This document shows positions 44,219 to 53,707 of a stretch of 58,784 nucleotides of DNA, piece after piece. The notes under the pieces were generated by a model, which saw only the letters and a program-made list of their open reading frames with translations, made no database searches and was not told where the DNA came from. Location of the stretch: NCBI RefSeq assembly GCF_001468135.1, contig NZ_LNYU01000009.1:1-58784 (forward strand), in the 5' to 3' direction. Position 1 is the stretch's first letter. Each line of letters starts with the position of its first letter. This DNA comes from Legionella santicrucis. GTDB lineage: Bacteria > Pseudomonadota > Gammaproteobacteria > Legionellales > Legionellaceae. Both the position numbers and the translations under genes were made by a program.

Positions 44219-45535
44219 ATGGCGCTTTTATTAATCGAAAAATATCCAGAGCATTTTGAAGAACATCAAATACGAGTCGTAAAGGGATTAAGTGATTTTG
44301 AAAAAAACTTGTTGTCAGGGTTTTTCGTTCTGGATGAACTGCAAGAAAAAAATCAATTAAACGCCTTACATGCGCTATGTCGCATGATACATGAGCGTGA
44401 TCTATGGATCCAATGTGATTGCATTAGAATAGGCCGAAAACCCGTTTTTCGTATTAATAAATCATCTGGGGGTAATCTTTATTTGCATCGTATTACTTCG
44501 CGTGCAGATCATACGAATACCTGTATTTTTAAAAGATTAATTTGTGAGAGTTCAGCGGATTCTTCGCAGATCACCAAACCGTTTCTTAAAAAAAACTCAC
44601 CATTTAATCTTATGGGAAAGAAATCGGAAGGGTTATTAAAAAAGAAAGAAGGAGCCACCTATAAGAATAAAGGGAGCGGGACGCGTAAAACTAAGCTAGC
44701 ACGAGTTCTATTTCATTTGTTAGAGTCCTCTGGACTCAATAGTGTTGTATCTTCTACCCAAGTGAACTCTCATCAAGCATTAGTCAATGCCTCAAAATAT
44801 TTGGAATTAACTCATGGGGTTTCTGTAGCGGATTATTTGGAACTAAATCCGAAACGAATTAAATTTAGAGCATGTATGCTTAAAGAGGATGCGAATTTTG
44901 CAAAAGATTGCGAAAAACACTTTTTATCATTCGTACACGTGACTTCATTTGATGAACATTCGTTAGATGTGGTTTATCCCGATAAAACAATTCAAAAAAT
45001 AGCGATTGCTCACCAAGTGAATCAATCTTCAGGGCGATTTTCAGCCAGGAGTGCTCCTTACCTCGCGTTGATTTTAATCGCGTCAACTGCCGAATCCCCT
45101 GGTTTTTATCAACCTGTAAAAGCTTATGTAACTCCATGCTATTCCACTACGTCTTATTTTCCTGTCGATAGTTTTTATGAGCGTGAAGTAATGCGTCATT
45201 TATATCGTCTGTACTTTGACTCCATAAAGAAAGGATCTCCTTTTCAAATAGTAAAACCGTTATTTGATATTGAGGTCGCTCCAAATTCTTCTAATGAACG
45301 CCAATTTGTACTTCCTGATTTTTTACTAAAAAAGGGAGATAAAACCTTAGTACTCGAAGTTAACGGTTCTGTTGAAGAGGAGTATTTAGAGCGCAAGCAG
45401 AGAACGCATTCTCTGATGAAGCATTTGGGAGATTTTTTAAGTATCGATGCGTATGAGGCTGAATCAGAACATCGTTTAAATCAAAAAATTTACCATCTAA
45501 TGAATCAGATTAACGAATGGCTTGTACGTAGTTAA
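44219..45535 (+). CDS. Unknown 438-residue protein between traD and traI with nuclease-like end
   Basis: No family is certain. The N-terminal half has CIRIGRKPVFRINKSSGGN and a Cys/His segment (HRITSRADHTNTCIFKR) that could bind zinc. A basic linker (KKKEGATYKNKGSGTRKTK) follows. The C-terminal end reads RQFVLPDFLL then KTLVLEVNGSVEEEYLERK, which resembles the PD...(D/E)xK or DUF559-type nuclease pattern but has Asn where Lys or Asp is often found. It could be a relaxosome or DNA-processing accessory. The ATG at 44219 is well spaced from GAGGAG; an upstream GTG at 44213 is too close. Confidence 0.8.
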   Translation: MALLLIEKYPEHFEEHQIRVVKGLSDFEKNLLSGFFVLDELQEKNQLNALHALCRMIHERDLWIQCDCIRIGRKPVFRINKSSGGNLYLHRITSRADHTNTCIFKRLICESSADSSQITKPFLKKNSPFNLMGKKSEGLLKKKEGATYKNKGSGTRKTKLARVLFHLLESSGLNSVVSSTQVNSHQALVNASKYLELTHGVSVADYLELNPKRIKFRACMLKEDANFAKDCEKHFLSFVHVTSFDEHSLDVVYPDKTIQKIAIAHQVNQSSGRFSARSAPYLALILIASTAESPGFYQPVKAYVTPCYSTTSYFPVDSFYEREVMRHLYRLYFDSIKKGSPFQIVKPLFDIEVAPNSSNERQFVLPDFLLKKGDKTLVLEVNGSVEEEYLERKQRTHSLMKHLGDFLSIDAYEAESEHRLNQKIYHLMNQINEWLVRS

Positions 45536-45555
45536 AACCGACACAAGGAATTTTT

Positions 45556-48500
45556 ATGTTAAGTGTTCAACCTTTAAAGTCAGCTCAAGGTGCTGCTGAT
45601 TATTATGCAGCGGCATTCAATTATTATGCAGGTGATGCACAAGCGTTAAGGTGGCTTGGAAAAGGAGCCGAGTATCTTGGTTTGTCTGGAGTGGTGGAAA
45701 AAGAACAAATGCTTCAACTGCTTGAGGGTAAATTACCTAATGGTCAAATATTGCAAAATAAAAAAGGAGAACACCGCCCAGGGTTTGACATGACTTTTTC
45801 AGCCCCCAAAAGTGTATCCATTTTAATTGGGTTACAAGCCGATCCGAAGTTGGAGCAGCTTCATGATTTGGCCGTAGAGCGTGCTATAAGTTTCATTGAA
45901 AAAGAATTTGCTCAGGCGCGGGTCGTTATTGATGGAAAAGTTCATTATGTTGATACAGGAAAACTTGTAGTAGCGGCTTTTAGGCAACCGTCATCACGTG
46001 CAAATGATCCCGCAACGCACACTCATGGGGTAACAATGAATATCACATTGACTTCCGAAGATGGTAAAGCTCGCTCATTAGCTTCTGACATTCATGGATA
46101 TCAAGGAGTTGTTGAGCAATTACAAAAATATATCACTTTTGGGGGGCTAGTTTATCGCACAGAATTAGGCAATCTCTTAAAAGAGAACAACTATCGATTA
46201 GAATACGTGGGTAAAGGGATGTTTGAAATCGAAGGAATCTCCAGAGAAGTGTTACGCGAGTTTTCTACACGGCGTGTAGAGATTGAAGATGTTATGCAGG
46301 AGAACGAATGGGAAGGTGCACGCATGGCAAGCAAAGCCACCCTTCTATCTCGCCCATCAAAAGAAGAACATGATATCAACGTATTGCGTGCTGATTGGAA
46401 AAAACGGGCCGATCAATTGGGGTTTGATCCCCATGAATTTGTGAAAAATCACAAAGAACAGACGAAAGAAGCTCAAGCCCCAGGTCTTTTTAATTCATTA
46501 ACGGACCGAATTTTTAATTTGTTTTTCGAAAAGGAGGATTTAATTGCTTTAGCTTCTAAAGAAGCTCTTTTTGTTGCTATAGAAACCATTTCCCAGCAAA
46601 CCAGTGTTTTTGATGAACGAACGTTGAAAGAGATCGCATTGCGGCATACTTTAACAGGAAAAACTATTGTTCCAATTGATGCAATTGAAAAGAGGATCAA
46701 TGTAGCAATAAAAAACCAAGACCTATATGAAGCACATGATTCGATAAGTAATAAACGACACTTTACTACCCCATGGGCATTAACTTTAGAAACAGAAACA
46801 CTTGCACGTATTGAAAATAATAAAGGAACAGTAGCCCCTATTTCAACCGTGCATGCAGTGAATAAAAAACAAGAGATGTATGAGTCACAATCTTCCTTTT
46901 CCTTAACAAACTCTCAAAAAAACGCTCTGATGCATGTGTTTTTATCAGAGGATCGATTTAACGCCATTCAAGGATATGCAGGAGCAGGAAAAACCACCTT
47001 ATTGCAATTAACTACCGAATTGGCAACAGAAAAAGGATTTACCTTGCGCGGGGTAGCCGTGACAAGCTCCGCAGTGAATGAATTGCGGTCAAAAGCACAA
47101 ATTCATTCCGATGTCTTTCCTATAGTTCACCAAGAATTACAAAAGGCTAAGAACAACTCATTAGAAAAAACAATATATGTTTTAGACGAGGCATCAATGC
47201 TTTCGACTATTCAAGGCCATGAAATGATTAAATTAATTGAACAAAAAGGGGCGCGATTACTGCTTGTTGGAGATGCAGATCAGTTATCCAGTGTGAAATG
47301 CGGGCGTATATTTGGGCAAGCACAGGATTATGGAATTCAAACCACGCGCATGACGGATATTATTCGTCAAAACACGCCGATGGCAAAACAATCGGTGCAT
47401 GATGCAATTACTAGAAACCTGCATGATTCGTTACAAAAGCTCAATCAAGTCCGCGAGTTAGGCACTCATGATGAGCGAATCGAATATATAGCATACCAGT
47501 GGTTAAATCTGTCTCCTGCTGTAAGAGAATCAACCTTAGTATTTGCGCCCACTCATCGAAATCGTCAAGAAATTACTCAAATAATTCGAGAGGAATTAAA
47601 AAAAGAAGGCGTATTAAGTGGCCAAGAGTTTCTATTGAATACGTTAAAAGCAAAGCCAATGGAAGAAATTCAACATCACCATCTCCAATATTATCAAAAA
47701 GGAGATGTGGTGCGTTTCAATTTAAGAATCCCAAGAAGCAAAATTAAAGCAGGAGATTATTTAATCGTTGATACTATTACTGAAAAGAATAAGCTCAATA
47801 AAACGGTTCCCCTCATTACTAAGGAGAATAAAACTGTTTTATTGCATCTTTCTGACCTACCAGAATATAAACCGACTCGGGCGGGCTTGAATCGTCCATT
47901 GGAATTTTACGAACAAAGAGAATTAGCACTATGTATCAATGATAAGGTTTTAATTACGAGAAACAACAGAAAAGCCGGAATGGAAAATTCATCATTGGCA
48001 AAAGTAAAATCTATAGGTGAACATTCAATTTTATTTCACTTTGAAAAAGACGATACAGAGCGCGAAATTGATTTATTGTCTGATGAGCTAAAGCATGTGG
48101 ATCACGGATATGTGTTAACGAACATGAAAGTTCAAGGTAAGGATAAGACCTACGGTATAGGGCTTATGGAATCATATAATAAAGCATCTGCAACGTTAAG
48201 AAATTATTATGTGCAAATATCTCGTGCGATCACAAGTATGATGTTAATAACGGATGATAAAACGCGTCTACTTAAGGCATTGGAGTTCAATGACGATGAG
48301 GAGAAAACGGCATTAAATGCAGTAGAAAGCGATACTGTTTTGAAACATCAACAGCGATTTGAAGCACATAAACAATCCATTTCCATAACGCCTATTATGG
48401 ATAAAAAGTTAGAGCAGGAACACTATGCTCTCCTTCAAAAAGAATTGATTCATCATTTCTCTTCAGCTAAAGAGCAACAAAAATCAGCCCTTGCTGCTAA

Positions 48501-51483
48501 ACTGGCTTTAGAAATCACATCCGATAAAAAGACTCTGCTTTTAGCACGGCAGCAACTTGGGTACTCCGAATCAACCATTCGCCAAGATGCGCTCAAAATG
48601 GAAACGTTAAAGCTATATAATACTCTTTCTGATTCCGAACAAAAAAAATTGTTATTGGTTAAATCGTATATTAAAGCATGTGAGCAAACGTTTACCGCAT
48701 ATAAGTCGGTTCATAATGGGAACAAGTCTATTCTGCAACAATCGATTGCATTCAACCATAAATTAAAAAGAAACGAGCTTGCGCATCAAATATATGAGTC
48801 AATTGAAGAGTATAAGCCCTATTTAAGCCATTATTCTGTTGGAACCTTGAATCGATTAGGTTTGCCTCAGTATCAAATCCAAAAAGGGGAGGAGCGGGCA
48901 TTAAAACGTTTAGTCAATTTAGGTGAGCATGCCCAAAACCATCAAGTATCATTAGCCATTAATACGTTTTTTACAACAACCAACTCAAAAGAAAAGGAGC
49001 ATATAGGATATTTACTGAAAAGCCAGTCAAAAGCAGTACATCCGTTTCTAATAAAACAGAGTAATGAAACCACCGATTCGCTCAGTAGCTTATGGAAAAC
49101 TATAAATATTGCGGCAAAAGAATATGAAGATCGCGAGTTTCGAAACACACTGAACGAAAAAGAAAAAAACTATTTTGATTGCATCAAAAACTATAAAAAA
49201 CTGAGTCGAGAAGTTGCAGTACACTTTTCCAGTAGCCTCTATTATATGGAGTCTGGAAAGGAAATTCCTGAAGAACATTTACAAAAGCAAAATGAAATTT
49301 CTACGCTACGAAGTGAAATTGCTTTTAACATACAAAATACAAACGATACGGATAAGACTCTCAATTATTTTAAGATAGATAAACAATCACTCACAAACAA
49401 CGCGTCACGTCATGCAAAACGACAAACGGTAAGTGAACTAAAAAATAATTCCCATTTTGAACGTAAAAAGGTGGTTGCTCATCTAATCGCACACGATCTA
49501 AAAGGGCATTATCCTTTTATCAAGGAGCTTGGAATTGATACAAAGAAGTTAAATGCTTTAATACGAATAGAGAATCGAAAGGCTTATCTTAATGAATTAA
49601 ATGATACCCAGAAAAAAGAATATTTAAGTGTGGTGGAGTATAAAACTACTCGAAAGAAAGCTTCTATCGCATGGAAAAAAATCTTTTCAGATAAAGAAAG
49701 AAATGAATTATCTAGCCATTGGAAGATACATCAAGCTCAAGAATTAACCGCTAAAAGGGATTTTTTAGCTTCATCTATTTGTAGAAATACAAACACTCAT
49801 GCCTATTTAGAAAAAGAAAATCTAGATCTAATAAAAATTGAAGCACATGGAAAACAGCATGAGGCTCGAGTAAAAACCATTCAAGAAATGGCACAAAAGA
49901 AAGGAAATTTGTTGATTCAATTAGAAAACCGCATCTCAAAAATGAACGGTATGGAAGCCAAAAATTGGCATAAAAGTTGGGGTAAATTGACAGTTCAGTG
50001 TGACCGAATTTTTAATAATAATCTTTTGTATAGTAAGGCTATTGAATCTACAGAACTGTCATTAGACTCGTATACTGAAAAGCAAAAGCTATTACTAGAT
50101 AAACATGAGCTTCTCAATACATCTTTTGCTAAAGAACCAATAAAATCAGCCTATATAAAGCAACATGTAAGCGTTGATAACCGAAAATTCTTTGATGCGA
50201 ATGCTGTAAACGAATCATTAACTAGCAACCCGATTGAAACCTATCGCGCTATATTTGGCGAGCCAAAAAAGATTACTTCAAGAGAGATGCGTTATTCTGG
50301 AGGTCTAATTATCTCCTTAAAAGGGAGTAAGTCAGGGTGCTGGTATGACTTCTCAACGGGAGAGGGAGGAAACCCAATTCAGGCTATTATGCGAGAGCGA
50401 AATAGTTCATTTCCAGAAGCTCTAAAAGAAGGAGCGGCTATTTCAGGAATCACAACGTCTATGGTAATTTCTCCAATAAAAAGACAAAAAACGAATCATA
50501 AAAATCACGAAATTGAGGAAGAAAAAAATAAAATAACTTCTGCAAGAAGTATTGTAAAAGGAGGTATCTCAATAAAAAATACGTTGGCTGAACGCTACTT
50601 GAAACAGCATCGTAGAATTGAACATCCTGAACGATTAAATGTTTTATTTTGGCCTAAAGGTTCTGCATGGAAAGGTATTGATGATGATGGAAAGCTCTAT
50701 GATAGAGTTAATAAAATTCCAGCTCTACTAATCCCTGCATACAATGAAAAAAATGAAATAACTGGTGTTCAACGAATCTATTTAGATTCTAAAAGCGGAA
50801 AGAAAAATACATTCCTGGAAACAGCAAAACTCTCTCAAGGTAAACTTGAAAATAGTGCGGCAATACTTCAAAAAGGGGATAAATTTGGACGCTTGTATTT
50901 GGTTGAAGGCCCAGAAACGGGCGCATCAGTTGCTATGGCAGATCCTAAAGCGACAGTATTAGTTTCTCTAGGGCTTTCCAATCTAAAAAACCTAAGTTTA
51001 CTGATCAAAAAATTTAATCCTAAAGAAGTAATTATTGCAGGCGATAATGATACTTTATCAAAAAATAAAACGTTAAATATAACCTATGAGGCACAACAAT
51101 ATTATAAAGACCGTGGCATTGAGTCGCGAGTTTGCTTACCAAATTCTTTAGCCGGAATGGAAAAAACAGATTGGAATGACGTGCATAAAAACCATGGTTT
51201 ATCAGAGATAAAAGCACAATTAGGACTTGAGATAGGCACGAGTTCAATGACAGATTTTTCTAAAATATATCACGGTATTATCGATAATAAAATCGATTCC
51301 TGTGTGACAAGATACAATGAAAAAACACTTCATAATGAAAGAGAACTATCCAATATAATGCGTGATATCGCGGATACAAAATCTGTGATTGGTAGCTCAT
51401 CATTAAAAGAAAATTCACAAATTAAAATTAAGGAAATCAAAAACAACGAGCTATCAAGGAATCAAATTACATTAGATTTATAA
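45556..51483 (+). CDS. traI: TraI relaxase-helicase (MobF) with C-terminal Toprim domain
   Basis: A 1975-residue protein. The relaxase domain (about 1-300) has the tyrosine pairs Y16/Y17 and Y23/Y24 for nicking and HTH (H155, H157) for metal; the third ligand expected near 144 is Gln. A RecD-like helicase follows, with GYAGAGKTTLLQLT near residue 473 and YVLDEASMLS. A long helical stretch leads to the C-terminus with WYDFSTGEGGNPIQ near 1594 and a Toprim fold (LYLVEGPETGASVA near 1780, VIIAGDNDT near 1826) like those of primases. It nicks oriT, unwinds the transferred strand and may prime or handle DNA in the recipient. F TraI is 1756 residues and has no Toprim domain. Confidence 0.93.
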   Translation: MLSVQPLKSAQGAADYYAAAFNYYAGDAQALRWLGKGAEYLGLSGVVEKEQMLQLLEGKLPNGQILQNKKGEHRPGFDMTFSAPKSVSILIGLQADPKLEQLHDLAVERAISFIEKEFAQARVVIDGKVHYVDTGKLVVAAFRQPSSRANDPATHTHGVTMNITLTSEDGKARSLASDIHGYQGVVEQLQKYITFGGLVYRTELGNLLKENNYRLEYVGKGMFEIEGISREVLREFSTRRVEIEDVMQENEWEGARMASKATLLSRPSKEEHDINVLRADWKKRADQLGFDPHEFVKNHKEQTKEAQAPGLFNSLTDRIFNLFFEKEDLIALASKEALFVAIETISQQTSVFDERTLKEIALRHTLTGKTIVPIDAIEKRINVAIKNQDLYEAHDSISNKRHFTTPWALTLETETLARIENNKGTVAPISTVHAVNKKQEMYESQSSFSLTNSQKNALMHVFLSEDRFNAIQGYAGAGKTTLLQLTTELATEKGFTLRGVAVTSSAVNELRSKAQIHSDVFPIVHQELQKAKNNSLEKTIYVLDEASMLSTIQGHEMIKLIEQKGARLLLVGDADQLSSVKCGRIFGQAQDYGIQTTRMTDIIRQNTPMAKQSVHDAITRNLHDSLQKLNQVRELGTHDERIEYIAYQWLNLSPAVRESTLVFAPTHRNRQEITQIIREELKKEGVLSGQEFLLNTLKAKPMEEIQHHHLQYYQKGDVVRFNLRIPRSKIKAGDYLIVDTITEKNKLNKTVPLITKENKTVLLHLSDLPEYKPTRAGLNRPLEFYEQRELALCINDKVLITRNNRKAGMENSSLAKVKSIGEHSILFHFEKDDTEREIDLLSDELKHVDHGYVLTNMKVQGKDKTYGIGLMESYNKASATLRNYYVQISRAITSMMLITDDKTRLLKALEFNDDEEKTALNAVESDTVLKHQQRFEAHKQSISITPIMDKKLEQEHYALLQKELIHHFSSAKEQQKSALAAKLALEITSDKKTLLLARQQLGYSESTIRQDALKMETLKLYNTLSDSEQKKLLLVKSYIKACEQTFTAYKSVHNGNKSILQQSIAFNHKLKRNELAHQIYESIEEYKPYLSHYSVGTLNRLGLPQYQIQKGEERALKRLVNLGEHAQNHQVSLAINTFFTTTNSKEKEHIGYLLKSQSKAVHPFLIKQSNETTDSLSSLWKTINIAAKEYEDREFRNTLNEKEKNYFDCIKNYKKLSREVAVHFSSSLYYMESGKEIPEEHLQKQNEISTLRSEIAFNIQNTNDTDKTLNYFKIDKQSLTNNASRHAKRQTVSELKNNSHFERKKVVAHLIAHDLKGHYPFIKELGIDTKKLNALIRIENRKAYLNELNDTQKKEYLSVVEYKTTRKKASIAWKKIFSDKERNELSSHWKIHQAQELTAKRDFLASSICRNTNTHAYLEKENLDLIKIEAHGKQHEARVKTIQEMAQKKGNLLIQLENRISKMNGMEAKNWHKSWGKLTVQCDRIFNNNLLYSKAIESTELSLDSYTEKQKLLLDKHELLNTSFAKEPIKSAYIKQHVSVDNRKFFDANAVNESLTSNPIETYRAIFGEPKKITSREMRYSGGLIISLKGSKSGCWYDFSTGEGGNPIQAIMRERNSSFPEALKEGAAISGITTSMVISPIKRQKTNHKNHEIEEEKNKITSARSIVKGGISIKNTLAERYLKQHRRIEHPERLNVLFWPKGSAWKGIDDDGKLYDRVNKIPALLIPAYNEKNEITGVQRIYLDSKSGKKNTFLETAKLSQGKLENSAAILQKGDKFGRLYLVEGPETGASVAMADPKATVLVSLGLSNLKNLSLLIKKFNPKEVIIAGDNDTLSKNKTLNITYEAQQYYKDRGIESRVCLPNSLAGMEKTDWNDVHKNHGLSEIKAQLGLEIGTSSMTDFSKIYHGIIDNKIDSCVTRYNEKTLHNERELSNIMRDIADTKSVIGSSSLKENSQIKIKEIKNNELSRNQITLDL

Positions 51484-51500
51484 TTGAATTTAGCTAATAT

Positions 51501-51833
51501 TTAAAGCTCTTCAGGCAGTGTTCCCATTAGCTCTTGATATTTAATTACCGATATATCCAAGAGCTTTTTAAACTCTTCATCACCATAATCTAGTTGGCGC
51601 TTAGCTAAGTTTTTAAGTAAGGCATTCATCTGAATCATTAGCTTAAAGCAATGCTTTTCTATATCAGAAAATCTGTCTTCAGGGTTTGTATTCTTTTGTT
51701 GATTCTCAGTAACCATAATGCCAATTTCAGCCATTTTTACAATGGTATAAGAAAGTGAATCATCATTGTTTCCTGCGTAATGTAGCAGCTTTTCATGTAG
51801 GTCATTAGGGATGGTTATAGTAACTCTTGGCAT
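51501..51833 (-). CDS. Ribbon-helix-helix protein, probable oriT-binding accessory
   Basis: About 110 residues starting MPRVTITIPNDLHEKLLHYA, the strand-helix of a ribbon-helix-helix (CopG/MetJ-type) domain; IVKMAEIGIMV continues the second helix. A longer helical tail follows. It is convergent with traI and read away from the likely oriT, where relaxosome proteins such as TraY are often found. It may bind the repeats at 51992-52043. I start at 51833; an in-frame upstream start at 51869 adds 12 unconserved residues. Confidence 0.8.
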   Translation of the reverse strand: MPRVTITIPNDLHEKLLHYAGNNDDSLSYTIVKMAEIGIMVTENQQKNTNPEDRFSDIEKHCFKLMIQMNALLKNLAKRQLDYGDEEFKKLLDISVIKYQELMGTLPEEL

Positions 51834-51869
51834 TAAAAATCTCCATATATCAAATTCTAAGGTATGCAA

Positions 51870-52140
51870 TTGTGATGAACTGCCTGATGCACAAAGTATG
51901 CAGATTAAACCCTTATAAAGACTATATCATAGTATGGATCAGCATAACAAATAATTAAAATGATGCATTTCTGCTGCACATAATCGTATAAAATAAAACC
52001 TATTTACGGTTTATTATAAGAACAAACAGACCACTATAAGAACTTGCAAGATAGTTTAAAATTAACACCTTGCACCAAACAAATAAACCTGTATAAATCA
52101 ATAAGTTATACGAATGCATTCTAATGCGAAAGGTGTGTTT
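51870..52140. other. Candidate oriT/relaxosome-binding region
   Basis: A non-coding AT-rich stretch between the RHH gene and the first leading-region genes. It contains an inverted repeat AATAAAACC/GGTTTATT (51992-52000 and 52008-52015), the direct repeat TATAAGAAC at 52015 and 52035 (20 bases apart), an inverted AAACAAA/TTTGTTT pair (about 52077 and 52137), and GCGAAAGGTGTGTTTG (52127-52142), which has weak likeness to the F nic region (GGGTGTGG). Inverted and direct repeats beside a relaxase and an RHH protein fit an oriT. The nic site is not established. From 52141 to 52317 I see no gene. Confidence 0.4.
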
Positions 52141-52317
52141 GTTTCTAATTTATCCTTCCTTTTTGTCATTTAAATATATATTTGAATTAATTTGGATAAA
52201 GATTTTTTTATATAAAAAAAAGCGCATTAAGAATATGTTGCGTGTTGTGACATGTTATTGTTATATTTATGCTGTATTTTTCATAATTATTATTGCCTTA
52301 ATAATGAGATTAAAACC

Positions 52318-52530
52318 ATGAGCATTTTGAACCGAGTTATTAATTGGTTGTACAAAGAAAAAATATTTGAACATTATCCAGAAATTAAACTAGAATTTCT
52401 TAACAATAAAACAATTGATTTTGTAAAATATAATCCTGCGTCTGGTTTACCAATGGTTGGTGGGTTAGATATTGGTGGTAATTTATATGGAACTTATAGA
52501 ACTGATGATTACATCAGATACCAAAGATAA
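52318..52530 (+). CDS. Small leading-region protein, function unknown
   Basis: A 70-residue protein starting MSILNRVINWLYKEKIFEHY; the middle reads GLPMVGGLDIGGNLYGTYRT. No membrane segment or known motif. The start ATG at 52318 is chosen because the upstream in-frame extension is a hydrophobic low-complexity run with no signal. It is probably among the first genes to enter a recipient if oriT lies just upstream. Confidence 0.6.
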   Translation: MSILNRVINWLYKEKIFEHYPEIKLEFLNNKTIDFVKYNPASGLPMVGGLDIGGNLYGTYRTDDYIRYQR

Positions 52531-52568
52531 ATACTTTCGATAAATTGAATAAAAGTATAGGAATTTTT

Positions 52569-52769
52569 ATGGCACTATTAGCACCAAAGAAAATAGTTGA
52601 ACAAACTAAAATTAAATTAGAAATTGACAAAGAACTTTTCGATAAAATTAATAATTATTGTGCTTGGATTGGGATTTCAGATCTAAATGATTTTTTCACC
52701 CAATCAGCACAATTTATTTTAGATACAGATAAAGATTGGAAAAGTTATTTAAAAAGCATCGATAAATAA
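52569..52769 (+). CDS. Small RHH-like plasmid protein
   Basis: A 66-residue protein starting MALLAPKKIVEQTKIKLEID. The sequence KLEIDKELFDKINNYCAWIG then LNDFFTQSAQFILDTDKDW looks like a ribbon-helix-helix with two helices; relatives are common in integrative and conjugative elements beside transfer genes. AGGAATTTTT precedes the ATG. Possible roles are relaxosome or gene regulation in the leading region. Confidence 0.7.
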   Translation: MALLAPKKIVEQTKIKLEIDKELFDKINNYCAWIGISDLNDFFTQSAQFILDTDKDWKSYLKSIDK

Positions 52770-52858
52770 ATAGTTCATAAAGAATCAATAGTGATTTATT
52801 CTTTGGTTACATGTAAAAGCTAAGAAACAATTTAAGCTTAATTAACGTTAACAAATTT

Positions 52859-53614
52859 ATGAGTATTATGTCTTATTCAATAAAAATTCCTTTTATTTTG
52901 CAAGAAGAAGTTGCTCGTATAGACAATGCTAGTGATTATGAGCTCTTCATTTTAAAAAGTCATATCGAAAATAACATTTATACCAAACGCAAACTTGAAG
53001 TTTTGACCTCGCAAATTTCTATTGGAGCCAGTTTGATCTATTTTGATACTCAACTTTTAATGGAAGATGTACTTTTAGTCACTGAGTTAGGGGAGTTCAT
53101 TAAAGGGATTCGCCAATCGGATAAACAAAGCATTTCTATAGAACCACAATCTTTTAATTTTACTCACAAGAACAACATCTCATCGATTGCTGAAATTAGA
53201 AAGCATATACAAGAAGAATGGGATCTTCCTTCTTATCATAGAGTAGTGGTCGACTGTCATGTTTATATTTTAAAAGGGTACTTTATAAAATACAATCATA
53301 ATGGTAGCAAGTTAAAATTACTCGGCGGTGAAATAGTCAAGCTTCCTTCAAGGGTCCTATTCTATGAGCCATCCCCAGACGATATGGAAGATTTTATTCG
53401 CATAGAACAAGATCCTTTTCATCAAAACCTGGAGTATGAAAGAACCATTAAAACTATGCGCAGTAAAATGGGGCAATTGGATCCATCTAACAATGCTATA
53501 GATTATCGAAAACTTCTCCGATTCATGACAGGAAGAGGGTACATGCCCAATTATATTGAAAAGGCTATTGCAGAAGTATTTGGTATGAGAAAAGAAGAGT
53601 CACAAGCTCCATAG
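52859..53614 (+). CDS. Unknown 251-residue leading-region protein
   Basis: A soluble mixed alpha/beta protein with no signal or membrane segment. Segments such as SSIAEIRKHIQEEWDLPSYH and HRVVVDCHVYILKGYFIKYN look like a globular domain; the end has MTGRGYMPNYIEKAIAEVFG. I do not recognise a family. A second ATG three codons in (52868) could be the true start; neither has a strong ribosome-binding site. Confidence 0.75.
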   Translation: MSIMSYSIKIPFILQEEVARIDNASDYELFILKSHIENNIYTKRKLEVLTSQISIGASLIYFDTQLLMEDVLLVTELGEFIKGIRQSDKQSISIEPQSFNFTHKNNISSIAEIRKHIQEEWDLPSYHRVVVDCHVYILKGYFIKYNHNGSKLKLLGGEIVKLPSRVLFYEPSPDDMEDFIRIEQDPFHQNLEYERTIKTMRSKMGQLDPSNNAIDYRKLLRFMTGRGYMPNYIEKAIAEVFGMRKEESQAP

Positions 53615-53707
53615 TTACACTACAAACATTTATATTTTAAGTAGGTCGCTTTGCTAATTTGTATCCGCGACTATGCTTAATAATTTTTGATATAACGGTA
53701 TTAATCA

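Noticed and set aside
52124..52321. Plus-strand hydrophobic frame starting next to the oriT candidate
   Set aside because: Overlaps the better-supported gene at 52318, is rich in Phe/Ile/Lys by base composition and lacks a ribosome site.
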